Origin: an uncultured Bacteroides sp.
GTDB taxonomy: Bacteria > Bacteroidota > Bacteroidia > Bacteroidales > Bacteroidaceae
DNA length: 15,954 bases
Assembly: GCA_900546645.1 (NCBI GenBank)
Contig: URDR01000071.1
Coordinates: forward strand, 1 to 15,954
Direction: 5' to 3'
Shown here: piece by piece, positions 6,725 through 13,413 of the stretch
Numbering within the stretch: the first letter of the stretch is position 1
How the letters are laid out: each line of letters starts with the position of its first letter
Made by a program: the position numbers and the translations under genes
The notes under the pieces: model-generated
Told to the model about the DNA's origin: nothing
Seen by the model: the letters and a program-made list of their open reading frames with translations, nothing else
Databases searched by the model: none

Positions 6725-7350
6725 GCTTTCGGCTTGGGTTCTTTTTTAGCCAGTAACACGATATTATATACGTACTCGGTCATCCATCCTTCTGAATAAC
6801 CTAAGGCATGCTGGTATTGGCGGATGTTGGCACAAGTTTTGCGAACGCCATCGTCTTTCCAATCGTTCTTGGTCAAGATGTCGTGGATTGTTTTTTCTGT
6901 CATATTGCGTAGCATCTTTTTCAGTACGCTGGGCATACGGAATTTCCATTGCATCAGGTTGCCGATAACCATCATCAGGTCTTGGCTGAATCCCTGGAAC
7001 ATAAACAGATAGTTTTTCACGTCGTTTACATTCTTGCAATTCTTCTTGATAGAACTGTCGATTTCTTTGAAGAAACTGTCTGACAATCCGTAAATATCAA
7101 TCAGCATTTTTTTGCAGCGTGATTTTTCAGCGATACCCAATTTGTTGTTTTGGGTCGGGATTTTTAAAGTACGCTTGAATACAGCCATATCAGGCAGGAA
7201 GTTGATATTACTGATTCCCATTTGAGCTGCCATGACGGCTTGATAATATACGCGGATGAGGGTCATGAAATCTTCCATGCCACCTACTCGTACGCTTTCT
7301 TCTGCGTTTTCTGCTTGTTTCTTGCCAAAAAGTTTTGAAAATAGGTTCAT
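6721..7350 (-). CDS. Conserved hypothetical protein, helical, function unknown
   Basis: I do not recognise this 209-residue protein. It starts MNLFSKLFGKKQAENAEESV, a basic amphipathic N-terminus without signal peptide, and then reads as mainly alpha-helical with scattered hydrophobic residues and Lys-rich turns (KKMLIDIYGLSDSFFKEIDS, VLKKMLRNMTEKTIHDILTK). No cysteine pair, nucleotide-binding loop or membrane segment is seen. Codon usage and length suggest a genuine gene. Its stop overlaps the start of the DNA-glycosylase gene by 4 bp, so the two are expressed together, and a partnership in DNA repair is possible but unsupported. It follows the AlbA_2 gene after 52 bp containing a possible -7 box. 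Confidence 0.75.
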   Translation of the reverse strand: MNLFSKLFGKKQAENAEESVRVGGMEDFMTLIRVYYQAVMAAQMGISNINFLPDMAVFKRTLKIPTQNNKLGIAEKSRCKKMLIDIYGLSDSFFKEIDSSIKKNCKNVNDVKNYLFMFQGFSQDLMMVIGNLMQWKFRMPSVLKKMLRNMTEKTIHDILTKNDWKDDGVRKTCANIRQYQHALGYSEGWMTEYVYNIVLLAKKEPKPKA

Positions 7351-7381
7351 AGTTTATTCTGATATTTTGTTTTTCTAACTG

Positions 7382-7389
7382 CAAAGATA
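7382..7389 (-). promoter_or_regulatory. Possible -7 box before the hypothetical/UDG pair
   Basis: Minus-strand TATCTTTG (7389-7382) matches TAnnTTTG exactly and lies 31 bp before the start codon, but I find no TTTG at the right distance upstream, so the promoter is only half supported. Confidence 0.4.
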
Positions 7390-7402
7390 GTGAAAATGTT
7401 AT

Positions 7403-8044
7403 TTATTTACTTAGGCGGTAATAAAAAGTATGTTCTTTAAATACCGGTTCTATCAGTTCAAATCGGATAAAGTCGGCCAGCAATTCGCACATCTGTCTTC
7501 TGGGAAGACGTGACAGGCGGCAGCACTGGTTGAGGGTGAGCGTTTCATGCTGACGGAGCAGGTTGAGCAGAGATTGCTCTTTGTCAGTGTAAGCCATAAC
7601 TACTTCTTCTTTTTGGTTATGTTGCCACATTTTCAAATGAACCGGATTAGCTAAGATGTTCTCGTCTTTAATTCGGATGTATGCCCATGCCTTTCCCTCT
7701 TCGTCGAGGGCGCATACAGGTTTTTGAGTGTATTCAGGCACTCTTACTTCAAGGATGTCTTTGCCTTCTACTTTATAAATCCGGTTTTCCACCTTTATGA
7801 TTGGCTTGCAATAGAGGGTGGCGGCTGCTTCTATCATATAGATTTCTTCTTCCGATCGTATGCCTGCTATTTTTCCATTGTCTTTGACACCGACCAGCAG
7901 TCGTCCCCCTTCTGTGTTTGCAAAGGCGGATAGGCTTTTGGCTATTTTTCGGGCATCCGAAATGGCAAACTTAAAGTCTTGATGTATATGCTCTCCTTCG
8001 GCAACTAATTTGTGGATATATTCTGTATCGGTTGTCGGTTTCAT
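7403..8044 (-). CDS. AlbA_2 (Schlafen-type) domain protein with C-terminal winged helix
   Basis: A 213-residue cytoplasmic protein. Residues 15-140 form an AlbA_2 domain: GEHIHQDFKF (17-26), the glycine-rich AFANTEGGRLLVGVKDNGKI (40-59) and AYIRIKDENILA (121-132) are the recurrent family motifs. Residues 150-210 look like a winged helix (LLNLLRQHETLTLNQCCRLS, then LPRRQMCELLADFIRFELIE). In other bacteria such proteins are annotated as putative ATP-binding or transcriptional regulators; domain chemistry is not settled. It starts 19 bp after the cysteine-desulfidase gene and is probably cotranscribed with it. Confidence 0.8.
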   Translation of the reverse strand: MKPTTDTEYIHKLVAEGEHIHQDFKFAISDARKIAKSLSAFANTEGGRLLVGVKDNGKIAGIRSEEEIYMIEAAATLYCKPIIKVENRIYKVEGKDILEVRVPEYTQKPVCALDEEGKAWAYIRIKDENILANPVHLKMWQHNQKEEVVMAYTDKEQSLLNLLRQHETLTLNQCCRLSRLPRRQMCELLADFIRFELIEPVFKEHTFYYRLSK

Positions 8045-8063
8045 GCAGAGTACCCTTTGTTTT

Positions 8064-9368
8064 TTAACTACAATGTTTATGAGTCATAATGTCTAAAACC
8101 AACTTGTCGGTTTCATTCATTCCTTCCGAGCCTATTTTGGTAAGATTGCGGATGCTGAGATCTACGTTGTCTTCTATGATTCCTTCAACAGAAGTTACAC
8201 ATTTCTGTTCCATAGCCAGGATGGCGGAAAGAACGGCAGTAGAAACTCCACTTGTCAGCTTGAGTGCACAGCTGGGTTTTGCCCCGTCGCAAATCATTCC
8301 GGTAAGATTTGCAATCATGTTTTGTACGGCAAAAGATACTTGCTGATAACCTCCTCCCATCAGATAGGTAATTCCGCAGCTGCTTCCTGTGGCAGCTACC
8401 ACGCATCCGCATAAAGCAGAAAGTCTGCCCAGATGCTGTTTGATATAGATGGCGGTAAGATGGCTGAGGATAAGGGCGCGGGTTAACTCTTCTTCCGATT
8501 TGTGGTTATCTTCTGCATAGACTACCACCGGAAGCGTTGCTGCAATGCCTTGGTTTCCGCTGCCGGAATTACTCATGACTGGAATCATGGCTCCTGCCAT
8601 ACGGGCATCGCAGGCAGCTGATGTGTATGAAAGAATGTGGGTGAACGTGTTATCTCCCATTACATAGCGCTCGCTGTGGCTGTTTTTTAGTGTTTTCCCA
8701 AGCTCATGACCATACGACCCTTCAAAAGAACGTTCGGCAGCCTGCTTGTTTAAACGCTTAGCCTCAAGGATGAAACTGATTTCTTCAAGTGGGGCAGTGG
8801 TGGCAAAATTATATACTTTCCTGAGGTTCAGGTTGATGACCTCGTCTTTATCTTGCGTGCTTTCAGATGTACGTTTGTCGAGTAAGACATGGTCGTTGTG
8901 TGCGATAAAGACAAAATTGGTATGCCCTCCACTGATGATGACTGTAGCTCGGTCGGTTCCGTTTTCGCAGGTGATTTCAATATAAAGTTTTTCCAGTGTA
9001 TCTTTTTTCAGACCGATTTGGATAGCCTGTGCGTCAATCAGTTTTTTGCCTTCTTCCACTGCTTCGGGCGTACTGTCTTTTAAAACCTCCAACTGGTATT
9101 CCGATTTCCCGATTAAAGCTCCTAAGGCGATGGCAATAGGAAGTCCAATCATGCCAGTTCCGGGAATGCCGACTCCCATGGCATTCTTTAAGATATTCGC
9201 ACTCAGCTGTGCCGTAATTTTCTCCGGACGCTTTTTTAGGGTTTCGGTAGCTTTTGCTACACAAAGAGCTACGGCAATAGGTTCGGTACAACCTATTGCC
9301 GGTACTACTTCCCGTTGAATTAAAGCAATAATCTGCTCTCTTTCTGATTTCAACAGTGTATCTTTCAT
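8064..9368 (-). CDS. cyuA: L-cysteine desulfidase family protein (CyuA/YhaM, UPF0597)
   Basis: A 434-residue enzyme of the CyuA/CdsB family, which uses a [4Fe-4S] cluster to split L-cysteine into pyruvate, ammonia and sulfide; older annotation calls it serine dehydratase alpha family. Family landmarks are present: AIGCTEPIAVAL (C27), SGGHTN, MSNSGSGNQGIAATLPV (265-281), LCGCVVAATGSSCGITYLMG (C320, C322, C331) and GMICDGAKPSCALK (C360, C367), which supply more than enough cysteines for a cluster. There is no signal peptide, so it is cytoplasmic. Length matches. The dsbD gene ends 51 bp upstream and the AlbA_2 gene starts 19 bp downstream, so they may share a transcript. The substrate could be another beta-substituted amino acid. 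Confidence 0.87.
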   Translation of the reverse strand: MKDTLLKSEREQIIALIQREVVPAIGCTEPIAVALCVAKATETLKKRPEKITAQLSANILKNAMGVGIPGTGMIGLPIAIALGALIGKSEYQLEVLKDSTPEAVEEGKKLIDAQAIQIGLKKDTLEKLYIEITCENGTDRATVIISGGHTNFVFIAHNDHVLLDKRTSESTQDKDEVINLNLRKVYNFATTAPLEEISFILEAKRLNKQAAERSFEGSYGHELGKTLKNSHSERYVMGDNTFTHILSYTSAACDARMAGAMIPVMSNSGSGNQGIAATLPVVVYAEDNHKSEEELTRALILSHLTAIYIKQHLGRLSALCGCVVAATGSSCGITYLMGGGYQQVSFAVQNMIANLTGMICDGAKPSCALKLTSGVSTAVLSAILAMEQKCVTSVEGIIEDNVDLSIRNLTKIGSEGMNETDKLVLDIMTHKHCS

Positions 9369-9419
9369 TTTATCAAGTAATTCAAAAAATCATATCTGAT
9401 GAACCAAAAACCAATTTGT

Positions 9420-11414
9420 TTATTTTTTGTCTCTATGGTTCTTTAAGCCTGTTTCAAGGAAATCAATATACTTTTGAATATCCTCATCGTAGGAATATGA
9501 CTTGTTAAGCGGTTTTCCTTCATTGTCAAGTAATACATAGAAAGGCTGTGCGTTAGCTCCGAACTTAGACCGCTGCAGGTAACTCCATTTATCGCCCACA
9601 GTGCGCAATGTTCTTTCTGTTCCGTTTTCTGTAACCTTTACGGGTTCCGGTAATTTAGCTTTGTCATCTACGTATAAGGTAATCAGTACATAATCTTCGT
9701 TGAGCAACTTATTTACTTTCGGGTCGGTCCATACCGAAAGTTCCATCTTCCGGCAATTCACACAACCGTATCCTGTAAAGTCGATCATTACCGGTTTTCC
9801 GTTTTGGCGTGCATACTCCATTCCGGCTTCAAAATCATTAAATTTGGCATGTACTTCATTATTATAAAGATTGAAGTCTTGAGTCTGCATCGGCGGAGCA
9901 AAAGCACTTACGGCTTTTAAGGGAGCTCCCCACAAGCCGGGAATCATGTAGACGGCAAAAGCGAGTGAGGCAAGTGCCATGAAGAAGCGAGGTACACTTA
10001 CTTTGTTGTTATCGTCATCGTGTGGGAATTTGATTTTTCCTAATAGGTACATACCTAACAGGGCGAAAATTACAATCCATAACGCAAGAAATGTTTCTCG
10101 ATCCAAGATGCGCCATCCGTAGGCAAGGTCGGCCACTGAAAGAAATTTTAAGGCAAATGCCAGTTCAAGAAATCCCAATGTAACTTTAATCACATTCATC
10201 CATCCCCCCGATTTAGGCATGGATTTCAGCCATGACGGGAATAAGGCGAATAAAGTAAATGGCAGGGCTAAAGCTAAGGCAAAGCCCAGCATACCCAGTG
10301 CAGGGGCGATGACGCTTCCGGTGGTAGAGACTTCTACAAGCAGGAATCCGATAATTGGACCGGTGCATGAGAATGAAACCAAAGATAAGGTGAAGGCCAT
10401 AAGGAAAATACTCAGCAATCCAGTGGTCTGTTCCGCTTTACTATCTACAGCATTACTCCATTTTGAAGGCAAGGTAATTTCGAATGCTCCAAAGAAAGAA
10501 GCAGCAAAAACGACCAGCATCAAGAAGAATAAAATGTTAAATATGGCATTGGTAGACAAAGCATTCAGTGCGTTCGCTCCGAAAATCAGTGTGATGGCCA
10601 ATCCTAAAGTAAGATAAATAACCACAATAGAAGCACCGTATGTACACGCGTCGCGGATACCTTTTTTCTTGTCCTTTGTGCGCTTAAGAAAGAAACTCAC
10701 GGTCATAGGAATGATAGGCCATACACATGGAGTGAACAGAGCCAGCAAGCCTCCAACGAATCCAGCAAAGAAGATGTAAAGCCAAGAGTGTGAGTCATTA
10801 TTGATTTGTTCTCCAAAACTGTTAAGTTCATCGATAACAGGCTTCCAATAGTCTGTTTTTGAGGAAGGCAAGCTGAAAGGAGTCAAAGCTCCGCCGGTTA
10901 TTTCCTGAATAGCTTCTTTGCTGTCAGTAGTCTCTGAAGCTGTTGTAGGTCCTCCGGTAGCCTCTCCTTTAAATGAAAATTCCACATTCGTAGGAGGGAG
11001 ACAGTTTTCGTCATTACAAGCTCCATACTGTAGATATCCGGTGACATTATAATTCCCTCCAGTCAGTTTTAGTTTTTGTACAAACACGGCAGTGCCTTCA
11101 AAGAAGCGTACTTGCATGCCGAAGATGGGGTCCATCTTCTCAATTTCTTTTCCTCTCGGAGTCAGTTTTCCTATTACCTCAGCTCCTTCAATCTGATCGA
11201 GGTTGAAAGTAGCCGAAATCGGACCGTCGTCAGGCAAATCGGTAGAGTAGATGTGCCATCCTTTATCGGCTGTTCCGGTAAAGACGATTTCCACTTCTTG
11301 GTTCGAAACTGTTTTCCACTCAGTTTTAAACTTGATTGGTTCTTGGATTTGTGCCCAAATAGGGAGGCACAATACGGCTGTAAAGAGCCAACTTAGTATT
11401 ACCTTTTTTGTCAT
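9420..11414 (-). CDS. dsbD: Thiol:disulfide interchange protein DsbD family
   Basis: A 664-residue inner-membrane protein that carries electrons from cytoplasmic thioredoxin to periplasmic thiols. Order of parts: signal peptide (1-21, ending LPIWA-Q), periplasmic DsbC-like alpha domain with YGACNDENCLPP (C133, C138), a multi-helix membrane domain with the redox pair in FTPCVWPIIP (C230) and SFSCTGPIIG (C350), and a C-terminal periplasmic thioredoxin domain with GYGCVNCRKME (C551, C554). All three cysteine pairs are intact. Length is a little above E. coli DsbD, as in other Bacteroidetes. It precedes the cysteine desulfidase gene, so a shared theme of thiol metabolism is possible. Confidence 0.93.
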   Translation of the reverse strand: MTKKVILSWLFTAVLCLPIWAQIQEPIKFKTEWKTVSNQEVEIVFTGTADKGWHIYSTDLPDDGPISATFNLDQIEGAEVIGKLTPRGKEIEKMDPIFGMQVRFFEGTAVFVQKLKLTGGNYNVTGYLQYGACNDENCLPPTNVEFSFKGEATGGPTTASETTDSKEAIQEITGGALTPFSLPSSKTDYWKPVIDELNSFGEQINNDSHSWLYIFFAGFVGGLLALFTPCVWPIIPMTVSFFLKRTKDKKKGIRDACTYGASIVVIYLTLGLAITLIFGANALNALSTNAIFNILFFLMLVVFAASFFGAFEITLPSKWSNAVDSKAEQTTGLLSIFLMAFTLSLVSFSCTGPIIGFLLVEVSTTGSVIAPALGMLGFALALALPFTLFALFPSWLKSMPKSGGWMNVIKVTLGFLELAFALKFLSVADLAYGWRILDRETFLALWIVIFALLGMYLLGKIKFPHDDDNNKVSVPRFFMALASLAFAVYMIPGLWGAPLKAVSAFAPPMQTQDFNLYNNEVHAKFNDFEAGMEYARQNGKPVMIDFTGYGCVNCRKMELSVWTDPKVNKLLNEDYVLITLYVDDKAKLPEPVKVTENGTERTLRTVGDKWSYLQRSKFGANAQPFYVLLDNEGKPLNKSYSYDEDIQKYIDFLETGLKNHRDKK

Positions 11415-11431
11415 TTTGCGTGAATTTTCGG

Positions 11432-11439
11432 CAAAGGTA
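11432..11439 (-). promoter_or_regulatory. Possible -7 box of dsbD
   Basis: Minus-strand TACCTTTG (11439-11432) is an exact TAnnTTTG 17 bp before the start codon. No TTTG lies at the expected distance upstream (the nearest, 11455-11452, is 12 bp away), so this is partial evidence. Confidence 0.45.
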
Positions 11440-11460
11440 GAAAAAAAATAGCAAAAACTA

Positions 11461-11491
11461 TTTGCAGATATAAAAATAAAGTATACCTTTG
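11461..11491 (+). promoter_or_regulatory. Promoter of tRNA-Ser
   Basis: TTTG (11461-11464) and TACCTTTG (11484-11491) are exactly 19 bp apart. Transcription would start near 11498, about 40 nt before the mature tRNA. Confidence 0.8.
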
Positions 11492-11537
11492 CATCACTTT
11501 TAACAAGGACGCTTTCTTAAAGTAATAGGAAAGTCTT

Positions 11538-11622
11538 GGAGAGGTGGCAGAGTGGTCGATTGCGGCGGTCTTGAAAACCGTTGTACTGCGAGGTACCGGG
11601 GGTTCGAATCCCTCCCTCTCCG
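11538..11622 (+). tRNA. tRNA-Ser (anticodon TGA)
   Basis: Acceptor GGAGAGG/CCTCTCC, anticodon stem GCGGT/ACCGT with loop CTTGAAA (anticodon TGA), a long class-II variable arm (about TTGTACTGCGAGGTACC), T-arm GGGGG-TTCGAAT-CCCTC and discriminator G. The CCA end is not encoded. Class-II tRNA genes of this kind are frequent integration sites, which matters because accessory genes begin directly downstream. Confidence 0.96.
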
Positions 11623-11656
11623 CAATAAACGCTGAAAATCAGCAAATTGCAAAACA

Positions 11657-11699
11657 AACACCCAGTTTTACACCCAAAAATGTAAAGCTGGGTGTTTTT
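11657..11699 (+). terminator. Rho-independent terminator after tRNA-Ser
   Basis: AACACCCAG plus TTTTACA (11657-11672) pairs with TGTAAA plus GCTGGGTGTT (11681-11696), broken only by one T/G wobble, and runs into TTTTTG. It ends the tRNA transcript 35 bp after the tRNA. Confidence 0.88.
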
Positions 11700-11923
11700 G
11701 TATTATTTAAGATTAGCTATTTAAGAGAATGGGCAATTTCAAAATCAGCCAATAGTTCATCTTGTTTAACCAGCATAAAATCCTACTTACAATCCCACAC
11801 ATGAATACAATGTTAATCGGTTACATTCCCAATGATCATGTAGGTATGCAATTGTGGTGATATGAACATCTTTATTTGACCTTTCTGCGTTTGTGTAAAA
11901 TTTGCAATATTGGAAAACTTTAA
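11700..11923. other. Gene-free stretch between tRNA-Ser and the Hxs operon, possible coding remnants
   Basis: No intact gene. On the minus strand two short open stretches look coding-like: 11717-11776 (ATG, 19 residues, ...KQDELLADFEIAHSLK) and a frame that includes KDVHITTIAYLHD around 11835-11880, which loosely recalls the TTxxYxH end of tyrosine recombinases. Both are too short to prove anything but suit a decayed gene beside a tRNA. Confidence 0.25.
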
Positions 11924-11949
11924 TAAAAGAGAGGTGTTTTACACCTCTC
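11924..11949 (-). terminator. Rho-independent terminator of the Hxs operon
   Basis: GAGAGGTGT (11929-11937) and ACACCTCTC (11941-11949) form a perfect 9-bp stem with a 3-nt loop; the minus-strand RNA continues UUUUAUUAAAG. It lies 21 bp after the hxsA stop codon. Confidence 0.85.
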
Positions 11950-11970
11950 CTACGTTGTGCTTAATGCATC

Positions 11971-12228
11971 TTATCTACTCGAATAGTGCGAACTATGAGA
12001 GCGATGAGAACTGTGTGAGCTATGCGAGCTATGACTGCTGTGAGAACTGTGGCTTGCGAGTAATTTAAACTCGGCAGAAGACTGTTCTAACACCAATGTT
12101 TGCTCCTGCTGTTGCTCGATTTGAGTGTCGCTGTTAGTTACTTTAGCAACAATCTTCTCGCTAACAGTGGAACAATAGCTTGCACCTGCAAGAATAGCAG
12201 AAACTGCTAAGAACAAGAGTTTCTTCAT
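11971..12228 (-). CDS. hxsA: His-Xaa-Ser repeat precursor peptide HxsA
   Basis: Presumed substrate of the radical SAM enzymes HxsB and HxsC. The 85-residue product has a Sec signal peptide (MKKLLFLAVSAILAGASYCS; the Cys is not in a proper lipobox), a linker rich in Gln and Glu (about 21-58), and a C-terminal block of eight uninterrupted His-x-Ser triplets (His60, 63, 66, 69, 72, 75, 78, 81). The x residue is Ser six times, Arg once and Tyr once, and the protein ends YSSR. Start at 12228 was chosen because the signal peptide begins there and a strong Shine-Dalgarno sits 5 nt upstream; an in-frame ATG at 12270 overlaps the hxsC end. It is the last gene of the operon, before a terminator. Family (HxsA) is recognised by TIGRFAM-type description; the modification is unknown to me. 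Confidence 0.88.
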   Translation of the reverse strand: MKKLLFLAVSAILAGASYCSTVSEKIVAKVTNSDTQIEQQQEQTLVLEQSSAEFKLLASHSSHSSHSSHSSHSSHRSHSSHYSSR

Positions 12229-12232
12229 TGAT

Positions 12233-12240
12233 ACCTCCTT
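12233..12240 (-). promoter_or_regulatory. Strong Shine-Dalgarno of hxsA
   Basis: Minus-strand AAGGAGGT lies 4 nt before the ATG at 12228 (5 nt gap counted to the codon edge). Such a near-perfect anti-16S match is unusual in Bacteroidales; no other gene of this operon has one. Confidence 0.8.
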
Positions 12241-12263
12241 TTTTAAATTAAACAATCTGTTAC

Positions 12264-13406
12264 TTAACACGATATATCAGATGATATATATTCTACTTTG
12301 CTTATATGTGAACTATGAGCCTGTCTGTTGGATTCAAAGAATCCTGCACATTGTCCTTTTAGCACACATCCGTCACATTCTTCTATATAAATGTCTTTCC
12401 AATCTGAAATAGATTGTTGGGCATAACAGCGAATATCTTCAGGAAGTACACATAATTGTGCATTATAGATATAAGGTTTCATGCCTCTGTCAGCAAGTAA
12501 TAGAACCGCCTCTCGCAACTCATTATTATAGTCATATGGATCTATCCATAATTCCTCGAAATTTTCTTTTGCCAATCCTGTTGTTTCCATTTGCATAAAA
12601 GCCACTTGAGCTACAAAAGGGAAATTATGATAGATGAAATCTGCAAATTGAGGAAGCCGCTTATAAGTTTGCTTATGGACTACTATACGCAATCCAATAC
12701 GTTGATGGAACAGAGCTAAATTATATAACCCTTGAACTGTCTTATAAAATGTTTGTGCACCTACAATGCGATTGTGTTCTTCTGCAATGTCTGAAAATAA
12801 CGGAATGTCTATTTGCAAATCTTTATGTCTGCACTTGGCTAATTTCATTGCATACTCTTTATTGGCAAATTTTACTCCGTTAGACAGAATACTGATAGCT
12901 GTTTGAGGCAATTCCTTTTTGATATGGTTTATTAATGTGAATAAATTATCCCCAATAAGAGTTGGTTCTCCTCCTGTTATGCCAATTTCTTGTGTATTCT
13001 TATCAAATAGCGATATGAGTTGTATATTAAAAGGGGTTTTGTCTTTCTCTTGTAAAATGGGTGGTTGTGGACACATAATACAACGATGATTACAGCGTTC
13101 TGTCGCCATCAAAGCATTGTGATTGGAATTTATTTCGTATACAAAAATAATTTCACCCTTTTTGTTGATAATAACCACATCTCCCTCGTTAAATTTTTCA
13201 ATACTATCTACTTTGCAATAGGGTTTGTTCATAGCAGAGAAAGTTTTTTTCTCAGTGACGGTTGCCAGATAGCCGAAAGCAGGTTTGTCGATATCTTTAC
13301 AAACCAGTATATCATTGGAACGACTAAATATATTTCTTTTGCCAAAGGTTATGCGTCCAACTATGTCATCTTCAATATTGTATGAAGTACCTTGAATCTG
13401 TTTCAT
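12264..13406 (-). CDS. hxsC: His-Xaa-Ser system radical SAM maturase HxsC
   Basis: A 380-residue radical SAM enzyme. The [4Fe-4S]-SAM cluster motif is ATERCNHRCIMCPQPP (C105, C109, C112), followed by ITGGEPTLIG (143-152, the SAM-binding GGEP). The first 100 residues form a separate beta-rich N-domain. The C-terminal third carries more cysteines (C319, C327, C344, C347, C353, within IEECDGCVLKGQCAGFFESN), which could bind an auxiliary cluster, and a terminal C380. Residues 364-369 read HSSHIS, two triplets of the same form as the HxsA core. The gene starts 7 nt after hxsB and ends 35 nt before hxsA. Assigned to HxsC by pairing with HxsB, HxsD and a His-x-Ser precursor. Confidence 0.88.
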   Translation of the reverse strand: MKQIQGTSYNIEDDIVGRITFGKRNIFSRSNDILVCKDIDKPAFGYLATVTEKKTFSAMNKPYCKVDSIEKFNEGDVVIINKKGEIIFVYEINSNHNALMATERCNHRCIMCPQPPILQEKDKTPFNIQLISLFDKNTQEIGITGGEPTLIGDNLFTLINHIKKELPQTAISILSNGVKFANKEYAMKLAKCRHKDLQIDIPLFSDIAEEHNRIVGAQTFYKTVQGLYNLALFHQRIGLRIVVHKQTYKRLPQFADFIYHNFPFVAQVAFMQMETTGLAKENFEELWIDPYDYNNELREAVLLLADRGMKPYIYNAQLCVLPEDIRCYAQQSISDWKDIYIEECDGCVLKGQCAGFFESNRQAHSSHISKVEYISSDISC

Positions 13407-13413
13407 AATACAA

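Noticed and set aside
11544..11804. 86-residue plus-strand open frame
   Set aside because: It runs through tRNA-Ser and its terminator; the tRNA explains the sequence.
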